Positions 1 to 4,511 of a DNA stretch of 8,198 nucleotides are shown one piece after another. The notes under the pieces were generated by a model that saw only the letters and a list, made by a program, of their open reading frames with translations, was not told the DNA's origin and made no database searches. The DNA comes from Pseudomonadota bacterium (GTDB lineage Bacteria; Pseudomonadota; Gammaproteobacteria; Xanthomonadales; Xanthomonadaceae), in contig JAFAFY010000227.1 of the NCBI GenBank assembly GCA_023423235.1, positions 1 through 8,198 on the forward strand, given 5' to 3'. The stretch's first letter is position 1, and every line of letters begins with the position of its first letter. Both the position numbers and the translations under genes were made by a program.

Positions 1-1604
1 ACTCCGAGCGCCCGTTCACGCCCGAGGACCTGGCCGCGATCGAGCAGCGCATGGCCGAGCTGATCGACACCGAATACGACGTGGTCAAGAAGATGACCCC
101 GCGCGCGGAGGTCATCGCGACCTTCAAGGCCCGCGGCGAGGACTACAAGCTGCGCCTGATCGACGACATGCCCGCCGACATCACCCAGATGGGCCTGTAC
201 CACCACCAGGAATACGTGGACATGTGCCGCGGCCCGCACGTGCCCAACACGCGGTTCCTGAAAGCTTTCAAGCTCACGCGCATCTCCGGCGCGTACTGGC
301 GCGGCGACTCCAAGAACGAGCAGCTGCAGCGCATCTACGGCACCGCGTGGGCGGATGCCAAGCAGCTCAAGGCCTACATCCAGCGCATCGAGGAAGCCGA
401 GAAGCGCGACCACCGCCGCATCGGCAAGCAGCAGGACCTGTTCCACCTGCAGGAAGAGGCGCCGGGCCTGGTGTTCTGGCACCCCAAGGGTTGGGCGCTG
501 TGGCAGGTCGTCGAACAGCACATGCGCCGCGTCTACCGCGACAGCGGCTACGGCGAAGTGCGTTGCCCGCAGATCCTCGATGTCTCGCTGTGGCAGAAGT
601 CCGGCCACTGGGACAACTACAAGGACAACATGTTCTTCACCGAGTCCGAGAAGCGGACCTACGCGGTGAAGCCGATGAACTGCCCCGGCCACGTGCAGGT
701 GTTCAACCAGGGCCTGCACAGCTACCGCGACCTGCCGATCCGCTACGGCGAATTCGGTAGCTGCCACCGCAATGAGCCTTCGGGCGCGCTGCACGGCATC
801 CTGCGCGTGCGCGGCTTCACCCAGGACGACGGCCACGTGTTCTGCACCGAGTCGCAGATCGAATCGGAAGTGACCGCGTTCCACCGCCAGGCGCTGCAGG
901 TCTACCAGACCTTCGGGTTCGGCGACGCGTCGAGCGACGCCATCCAGATCAAGATCGCGCTGCGGCCCGAATCGCGCCTCGGCGACGACGCCACCTGGGA
1001 CAAGGCCGAGGCCGCGTTGCGCAATGCGCTCTCGGCCTGCGGCGTGGCCTGGGAGGAACTGCCCGGCGAGGGCGCGTTCTACGGCCCGAAGATCGAGTAC
1101 CACCTCAAGGACGCGATCGGCCGCACCTGGCAGCTGGGCACGATGCAGGTCGATTTCATGATGCCCGGGCGCCTGGGCGCTGAATACGTCGACGAGCACA
1201 GCCAGAAGCGCGTGCCGGTGATGCTGCACCGCGCGATCGTCGGTTCGATGGAGCGTTTCATCGGCATCCTCATCGAGCACCATGCCGGTGCATTCCCCGC
1301 CTGGCTGGCGCCGGTGCAGGCCGTGGTGCTCAATATCACCGACGCGCAGGCGGATTTCGTCGGGGAGGTTCGGAAATCCCTTGCAAATCAAGGGGTCCGG
1401 GTCGAGGCCGATTTGCGGAACGAGAAGATCGGCTATAAGATTCGCGAGCACACGCTGCAGCGGGTGCCGTACCTGCTTGTGGTTGGGGACCGCGAGAAGG
1501 AAAACGGCGTGGTCGCCGTTCGGACGAGGGCCGGGGAAGATCTGGGCACGATGTCGATCGACGACTTTGTTTCGCGCCTCCGCGCGGAGTCCGTTTCAGC
1601 ATGA
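1..1604 (+). CDS. thrS: Threonyl-tRNA synthetase, 5'-truncated by the window edge
   Basis: Charges tRNA-Thr with threonine in the cytoplasm (class II synthetase, homodimer). The frame is open from base 3 (first full codon Ser), so the ATG at 51 is internal; about 533 residues are present and roughly 105-110 N-terminal residues (TGS domain and part of the editing domain) lie outside, judging from the E. coli protein of 642 residues. The editing-site Cys and His of DMCRGPH are seen at 225-239. The three zinc ligands of the catalytic core are present: Cys of MNCPGHV (681-683), His of DDGHVFC (834-836) and His of VMLHRAI (1227-1229). Class II motif 2 (FGSCHRNEPSG) and motif 3 (GSMERFIGI) are intact. 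The anticodon-binding domain ends with EKIGYKIREHT and GEDLGTMS. It ends 90 bp before the proposed infC start. Codon use changes after about 1368: AAA, CTT, GCA, CAA, TTG and AGG appear, unlike upstream. Confidence 0.97.
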   Translation, partial: SERPFTPEDLAAIEQRMAELIDTEYDVVKKMTPRAEVIATFKARGEDYKLRLIDDMPADITQMGLYHHQEYVDMCRGPHVPNTRFLKAFKLTRISGAYWRGDSKNEQLQRIYGTAWADAKQLKAYIQRIEEAEKRDHRRIGKQQDLFHLQEEAPGLVFWHPKGWALWQVVEQHMRRVYRDSGYGEVRCPQILDVSLWQKSGHWDNYKDNMFFTESEKRTYAVKPMNCPGHVQVFNQGLHSYRDLPIRYGEFGSCHRNEPSGALHGILRVRGFTQDDGHVFCTESQIESEVTAFHRQALQVYQTFGFGDASSDAIQIKIALRPESRLGDDATWDKAEAALRNALSACGVAWEELPGEGAFYGPKIEYHLKDAIGRTWQLGTMQVDFMMPGRLGAEYVDEHSQKRVPVMLHRAIVGSMERFIGILIEHHAGAFPAWLAPVQAVVLNITDAQADFVGEVRKSLANQGVRVEADLRNEKIGYKIREHTLQRVPYLLVVGDREKENGVVAVRTRAGEDLGTMSIDDFVSRLRAESVSA

Positions 1605-1611
1605 GTTCTTC

Positions 1612-1644
1612 ACCGGCGCCGGTCCACGATGGCCAGCGCCGGTC
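1612..1644. repeat. 12-bp palindrome and 20-bp-spaced direct repeat in the thrS-infC gap
   Basis: ACCGGCGCCGGT at 1612-1623 is a perfect palindrome. Its right part, GCGCCGGTC (1616-1624), recurs at 1636-1644, an offset of 20 bp or about two helical turns. It could be an operator or an mRNA structure, or just a GC-rich coincidence. Confidence 0.35.
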
Positions 1645-1682
1645 GCCCCGCCCGCTGACGAGCCGGCGGCATGTTCCATCTT

Positions 1683-1697
1683 GGAGATTGCAGTATT
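1683..1697 (+). promoter_or_regulatory. infC ribosome binding site with ATT start codon
   Basis: GGAG (1683-1686), 8 nt spacer, then ATT (1695-1697). This arrangement decides the start of infC and is the known cis-element for IF3 autoregulation in enterobacteria; its action here is inferred. Confidence 0.75.
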
Positions 1698-2216
1698 AGC
1701 ACCCCTGACAAGCAGAATCGGCGTAACCAGGACATCCGCGTACCCCGCGTGCGCGTGATCGGTTCCGACGGAGAAATGATCGGCGTCCTCTCGCGCGACG
1801 AAGCGCTGAAGGCAGCCGAGGAAGAAGGTCTCGACCTGGTGGAAATCCAGCCGAACGCGGATCCGCCGGTCTGCAAGATCATGGACTTCGGCAAGTTCCG
1901 CTTCGAGCAGCAGAAGAAGGCCAACGAGGCGAAGAAGAAGACCCGCCAGCAGGAGATCAAGGAACTCAAGTTCCGGCCGGTCACCGACGAGGGCGACTAC
2001 CAGATCAAGCTGCGCAAGATGCGCGGCTTCCTGGAGGAAGGCGACAAGATCAAGGTCAACATCCGTTTCCGTGGCCGCGAGATGAGCCACCAGGAACTCG
2101 GCCGCGAGATGGCCGCGCGGATCGAGGCCGATCTTGGCGAGGACATCGTCATCGAATCGCGCCCGCGCCTGGAAGGCCGGCAGATGGTCATGATGATCGC
2201 CCCCAAGAAGAAGTAG
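1695..2216 (+). CDS. infC: Translation initiation factor IF-3, probable ATT start
   Basis: Binds the 30S subunit, prevents premature 50S joining and checks start codon and initiator tRNA. 173 residues from the proposed start. The N-terminal domain runs to about residue 75, followed by the Lys-rich linker (QQKKANEAKKKTRQQ) and the C-terminal domain ending LEGRQMVMMIAPKKK. The IF3 signature VCKIMDFGKF is clear. Start choice: an ATG at 1671 would add eight residues (MFHLGDCS) that do not look like the family N-terminus, whereas ATT at 1695 gives (M)STPDKQNRRNQDIRVPRV, which matches my memory of xanthomonad IF3. GGAG at 1683-1686 lies 8 nt before the ATT; no comparable Shine-Dalgarno precedes 1671. 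infC of E. coli is the classic AUU-start gene, autoregulated because IF3 rejects non-canonical starts, so the same control is inferred here. Transcription may come from within thrS or by readthrough. Confidence 0.95.
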   Translation: MSTPDKQNRRNQDIRVPRVRVIGSDGEMIGVLSRDEALKAAEEEGLDLVEIQPNADPPVCKIMDFGKFRFEQQKKANEAKKKTRQQEIKELKFRPVTDEGDYQIKLRKMRGFLEEGDKIKVNIRFRGREMSHQELGREMAARIEADLGEDIVIESRPRLEGRQMVMMIAPKKK

Positions 2217-2219
2217 CCC

Positions 2220-2238
2220 TTCGCGCCAAGGGCGCGAA
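2220..2238 (+). other. Perfect hairpin just after the infC stop
   Basis: TTCGCGCC (2220-2227), loop AAG, GGCGCGAA (2231-2238): 8 bp perfect stem starting 4 nt after the stop codon. There is no U-tract behind it, so it is more likely a 3'-end stabiliser or processing structure than an intrinsic terminator. A second, weaker hairpin follows at 2253-2270 (TCCCGC / GCGGGA, loop CTGCAA). Confidence 0.55.
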
Positions 2239-2281
2239 ACGCATCCCGTCCTTCCCGCCTGCAAGCGGGAGGATGTGGGGG

Positions 2282-2313
2282 AAAGAAAGGCGCCGCAAGG
2301 CGCCTCTTTCTTT
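2282..2313 (+). terminator. Terminator-like hairpin with GCAA tetraloop after infC
   Basis: The left arm AAAGAAAGGCGCC (2282-2294) pairs with GGCGCC (2299-2304) and TTTCTTT (2307-2313), with a TC bulge at 2305-2306 and a GNRA-type GCAA loop. This gives 13 base pairs whose 3' side is T-rich. It looks like a rho-independent terminator for the thrS-infC transcript, although the T-run is interrupted by C and forms part of the stem. It may instead act as partial attenuation ahead of rpmI. Confidence 0.55.
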
Positions 2314-2367
2314 GATGCGCACATGTCCTTTGGCAAGCGCATGCCGGCAGCGTCATCGCGCGTTTTC

Positions 2368-2412
2368 CCCGGCTTCCAGCCGGGCGGCGCAGCACCCCCG
2401 GTGCCGCCCGGC
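2368..2412 (+). other. Two mutually exclusive hairpins in the infC-rpmI gap
   Basis: Hairpin A is CCCGGCT (2368-2374), loop TCC, AGCCGGG (2378-2384). Hairpin B is GCCGGGCGGC (2379-2388) with GCCGCCCGGC (2403-2412), extended inward by a G-T and a C-G pair around a 10-nt loop. Bases 2379-2384 are shared, so only one can form at a time. They lie upstream of the proposed rpmI promoter and so would matter only on readthrough RNA from infC. Confidence 0.45.
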
Positions 2413-2430
2413 GCGCGCCAATCCGATGAT

Positions 2431-2459
2431 TTGCAAGCAAAACCCAAGGCCGGCATAAT
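2431..2459 (+). promoter_or_regulatory. Probable sigma70 promoter for rpmI-rplT
   Basis: -35 box TTGCAA (2431-2436), 17-bp spacer, -10 box CATAAT (2454-2459). Spacing is ideal, and this AT-rich patch stands out in a GC-rich gap. Transcription would begin near 2465-2467, giving a leader of about 177 nt before rpmI. The E. coli rpmI-rplT genes can also be expressed separately from infC; the role here is inferred from sequence alone. Confidence 0.65.
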
Positions 2460-2465
2460 GGCCGG

Positions 2466-2642
2466 CTCCGGTTCGCCGGAGTGTTGTACGTGTCACCCAG
2501 GACCACCTTGATTCCGCTTCGGAATCAATGGTTTGAAGCCGGCAGGGCAGCGGCAGGAAAAAGTCCGTCCAGGATCGCGACCGCGTCGCGGGCCCGGGGC
2601 GGCGCCCGGCCAGTCACAAGAGACCTACCAAGGACAATCGCA
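2466..2642 (+). promoter_or_regulatory. Structured 5' leader of rpmI-rplT, candidate uL20 autoregulatory site
   Basis: Four hairpins are visible: CTCCGG / CCGGAG with TTCG loop (2466-2481), at the predicted 5' end; TTGATTCCG / CGGAATCAA with CTT loop (2508-2528), 9 bp perfect; CGCGAC / GTCGCG with CGC loop (2576-2590); and CCGGG / CCCGG (2594-2609). AAGGA at 2630-2634 is the rpmI ribosome binding site, 8 nt before the ATG. In E. coli, L20 represses this operon by binding rRNA-like structures upstream of rpmI. I cannot confirm an L20 consensus here, so the regulatory role is inference from position and structure. Confidence 0.45.
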
Positions 2643-2840
2643 ATGCCCAAGATCAAGACGCATCGGGGCGCGGCCAAGCGCTTCCGGAAGACCGCTTCCG
2701 GCAAGTACAAGGCAGGCCACGCCAACCGCAGCCATATCCTCACCAAGAAGGCGACGAAGCGGAAGCGCAACCTCCGCCAGACGAACCATATCCCGGCGTG
2801 CGACAGCGGTCGCCTCGACCGCATGCTGCCGTATCTCTGA
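2643..2840 (+). CDS. rpmI: Large ribosomal subunit protein bL35
   Basis: Small basic protein of the 50S subunit, 65 residues, the usual family length. It begins MPKIKTHRGAAKRFRKTASGK, has the conserved HILTKKATKRKRNLR segment and ends SGRLDRMLPYL. The reading frame is open further upstream to an ATG at 2481, but those residues are unlike the family, and AAGGA (2630-2634) marks the ATG at 2643. It forms a tight pair with rplT 13 nt downstream, whose Shine-Dalgarno sequence begins at the last base of the rpmI stop codon, so translational coupling is likely. Confidence 0.97.
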   Translation: MPKIKTHRGAAKRFRKTASGKYKAGHANRSHILTKKATKRKRNLRQTNHIPACDSGRLDRMLPYL

Positions 2841-2853
2841 GGAGGACTGAACC

Positions 2854-3213
2854 ATGGCACGAGTCAAACGTGGTGTGCAGGCACGCCGCCGTCACAAGAA
2901 GGTCCTCGGCCGCGCGAAGGGCTACTACAACGCCCGCCGCAAGGTCTTCCGCGTCGCCAAGCAGGCCGTCATCAAGGCCGAGCAGTACGCCTACATCGGC
3001 CGCAAGCAGAAGAAGCGCAATTTCCGCTCGCTGTGGATTACCCGCATCAACGCCGCCGCGCGCGCCAATGGCATCAGCTACAGCCGTTTCATGAACGGCC
3101 TGCTGAAGGCCGGTATCACCCTGGACCGCAAAGTCCTGGCCGATATCGCCGTGCATGACGCCGCCGGCTTTACCGCGCTCGCCGACAAGGCGAAGGATGC
3201 GCTGGCGGCCTGA
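2854..3213 (+). CDS. rplT: Large ribosomal subunit protein uL20 (L20)
   Basis: Binds 23S rRNA early in 50S assembly and, in enterobacteria, represses its own operon. 119 residues, normal length. It starts MARVKRGVQARRRHKKVLG with the very basic N-terminal extension (KGYYNARRKVFRVAKQA), followed by the globular RKQKKRNFRSLWITRINAA region and the ISYSRFMNGL segment. A strong Shine-Dalgarno AGGAGG (2840-2845) sits 8 nt before the ATG. The stop codon is the loop of a perfect 7-bp hairpin. Confidence 0.98.
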   Translation: MARVKRGVQARRRHKKVLGRAKGYYNARRKVFRVAKQAVIKAEQYAYIGRKQKKRNFRSLWITRINAAARANGISYSRFMNGLLKAGITLDRKVLADIAVHDAAGFTALADKAKDALAA

Positions 3214-3220
3214 GGCCGCC
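3204..3220 (+). other. Hairpin with the rplT stop codon as its loop
   Basis: GGCGGCC (3204-3210), loop TGA (3211-3213), GGCCGCC (3214-3220). The stem is perfect and the three loop bases are exactly the stop codon of rplT. It might slow terminating ribosomes or protect the 3' end; no function is established. Confidence 0.6.
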
Positions 3221-3266
3221 GTCTCCACCGGTAGCGGTAGTGGGCGGACGCAGTGCCGCCGGACAC

Positions 3267-3302
3267 GTGGGGAAGGGCGCAAGTCCTTCCCCATTGTTTT
3301 TT
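3267..3302 (+). terminator. Rho-independent terminator or attenuator between rplT and pheS
   Basis: GGGGAAGG (3269-3276) pairs perfectly with CCTTCCCC (3285-3292), extended outward by T-A and G-T pairs, with an 8-nt loop, followed by TTGTTTTTT (3294-3302). This is a textbook intrinsic terminator. It sits 82 nt before pheS, at the place where E. coli has the pheM leader-peptide attenuator, but no short frame rich in Phe codons is visible between 3214 and 3267. It may terminate rpmI-rplT or reduce readthrough into pheST. Confidence 0.85.
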
Positions 3303-3384
3303 GTGGCGCCGCGGGCGCTGCGCGCGAATGTCTCGCAAGGGCCGCGTTGCCGGCCTTCTCCAGGAATGACGGGTTCGTAGAGCG

Positions 3385-4380
3385 ATGAGCGGAATCGAAT
3401 CACTGTCGGCGCAGGCGCTGGCCGACATCGAGGCGGCGGGCACGCCCGAGGCGCTGGAAGCGCTGCGGGTCGCGCTGCTGGGCAAGAGCGGCAGCATCAC
3501 CGGCCAGCTCAAGGCGCTGGGCGCGTTGCCCGGCGACCAGCGCAAGGCGGCGGGCGAGGCGATCAACCGCGCGCGCGACGTCATCGGCCAGGCCCTGTCG
3601 GCGCGCAAGGTCGCGCTGGACGATGCGGCGCTGGAGACGCGCCTGGCGGCGCAGACCATCGATGTCTCGCTGCCCGGGCGCGATGCCGGCACCGGTGGCG
3701 TGCATCCGGTCAGTCGCACGCTCGAGCGCATCAGCGACATCTTCGCCCGGCTGGGCTACGAGCTGGCCGACGGCCCGGAGATCGAGGACGACTGGCACAA
3801 CTTCGAGGCGCTGAACTTCCCGCCGCACCATCCGGCGCGGGCGATGCATGACACCTTCTACTTTGGCGATGGCCGCCTGCTGCGCACCCACACTTCGGGC
3901 GTGCAGGTGCGCTACATGGGACAGCATGCGCCGCCGCTGCGCATGATCGCCGCCGGCAAGGTCTACCGCTCCGATTCCGACCAGACCCACTCGCCGATGT
4001 TCCACCAGGTCGAGGGCCTGCTGGTGGACGAGCACGCCACCTTCGCCGACCTCAAGGGCACGCTGAGCGAATTCGTGCGCGCGTTCTTCGAGCGCGATTT
4101 CGAGATGCGCTTCCGCCCCAGCTATTTCCCCTTCGTCGAACCCGGCGCCGAGGTCGACATCGCCTGGCAGCAGGCCGATGGCAGCACCCGCTGGCTGGAA
4201 GTGCTGGGCTGCGGCATGGTCCATCCGAACGTGCTGCAGGCCTCGGGCATCGACCCGGAGCGCTACACCGGCTTCGCCTTCGGCCTTGGCGTGGAGCGTT
4301 TCGCGATGCTGCGCTACGGCGTCGACGACCTGCGTGCGTTCTTCGACAACGATGTGCGGTTCCTCAGGCAGTTTGCCTGA
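3385..4380 (+). CDS. pheS: Phenylalanyl-tRNA synthetase alpha subunit
   Basis: Catalytic subunit of the alpha2beta2 PheRS, which joins phenylalanine to tRNA-Phe. 331 residues, close to the E. coli 327. The N-terminal ~85 residues form the helical tRNA-contacting coiled coil (LGKSGSITGQLKALG). The core follows: TIDVSLPGR, GYELADGPEIEDDWHNF, HHPARAMHDTFYF, LLRTHTSGVQVR, motif 2 with SPMFHQVEGL, FRPSYFPFVEPGAEVD and EVLGCGMVHPNV, then motif 3 GFAFGLGVERFAMLRYG. The start codon has only a weak Shine-Dalgarno (TAGAG, 3378-3382), but a stop at 3367-3369 in the same frame rules out a longer form. An unusually long 122-bp gap separates it from pheT, filled by an inverted-repeat element. Confidence 0.98.
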   Translation: MSGIESLSAQALADIEAAGTPEALEALRVALLGKSGSITGQLKALGALPGDQRKAAGEAINRARDVIGQALSARKVALDDAALETRLAAQTIDVSLPGRDAGTGGVHPVSRTLERISDIFARLGYELADGPEIEDDWHNFEALNFPPHHPARAMHDTFYFGDGRLLRTHTSGVQVRYMGQHAPPLRMIAAGKVYRSDSDQTHSPMFHQVEGLLVDEHATFADLKGTLSEFVRAFFERDFEMRFRPSYFPFVEPGAEVDIAWQQADGSTRWLEVLGCGMVHPNVLQASGIDPERYTGFAFGLGVERFAMLRYGVDDLRAFFDNDVRFLRQFA

Positions 4381-4384
4381 GGCA

Positions 4385-4491
4385 GTGATTGGTGATTCGT
4401 GATTGGTGATTCGAAGAAACGGATCGCCGGCACGCCCACCGATCGCCGGCAAGTCGCTTCTTCGAATCACGAATTACCAATCACGAATCAC
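4385..4491. repeat. Inverted-repeat element made of GTGATTS heptads, between pheS and pheT
   Basis: The left arm (4385-4418) is four heptads, GTGATTG, GTGATTC, GTGATTG, GTGATTC, then GAAGAA. The right arm (4458-4491), read as reverse complement, is GTGATTC, GTGATTG, GTAATTC, GTGATTC, then GAAGAA. The arms agree at 30 of 34 positions, one mismatch being a G-T wobble in RNA. The 39-bp centre carries an 11-bp direct repeat, GATCGCCGGCA, at 4422-4432 and 4441-4451. The element starts 4 bp after pheS and ends 11 bp before pheT. Similar heptad-type intergenic repeats are, as I recall, common in Lysobacter and Xanthomonas genomes; the family name is not known to me. Confidence 0.9.
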
Positions 4492-4511
4492 GGAATTTCA
4501 GCATGAAATTC
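4492..4511 (+). promoter_or_regulatory. Hairpin enclosing the pheT start codon
   Basis: GAATTTCA (4493-4500), loop GCA (4501-4503), TGAAATTC (4504-4511): 8 bp perfect stem. The A of the pheT ATG is the last loop base, and the TG is in the stem. The only Shine-Dalgarno-like bases, GGA at 4492-4494, lie at the foot of the same stem, so initiation would need the hairpin opened, for example by ribosomes arriving from pheS. Confidence 0.6.

Noticed and set aside
1595..1605. TTTCAGCATGA shared by the thrS end (1595-1605) and the pheT start (4497-4507)
   Set aside because: An 11-bp match with different roles (stop region against start codon) and no flanking similarity; treated as coincidence.
1596..2456. 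286-codon minus-strand frame across infC
   Set aside because: Antisense shadow of infC continued into the gap; low-complexity Leu/Ala/Asp-rich text with no domain seen.
2273..2511. Small plus-strand frames in the infC-rpmI gap (starts 2273 and 2275)
   Set aside because: They run through the terminator-like hairpin and the promoter, have no evident ribosome binding site and encode compositionally random peptides.
3360..3376. Possible remnant of a GGAATGACGGG-type intergenic repeat upstream of pheS
   Set aside because: Only a short match without the expected second arm of the hairpin; too little to call.
3214..3384. pheM-like leader peptide or T-box riboswitch before pheS
   Set aside because: No short frame with clustered Phe codons and no T-box-type sequence seen; T-boxes are mainly found in Gram-positive bacteria.
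3400..4470. 356-codon open frame on the minus strand
   Set aside because: Antisense of pheS and the inverted repeat; low-complexity composition and no family features.
4385..4491. CRISPR or tandem-repeat gene interpretation of the heptads
   Set aside because: Units are 7 bp with no spacers, arranged as two inverted arms; this is a hairpin element, not a CRISPR array.
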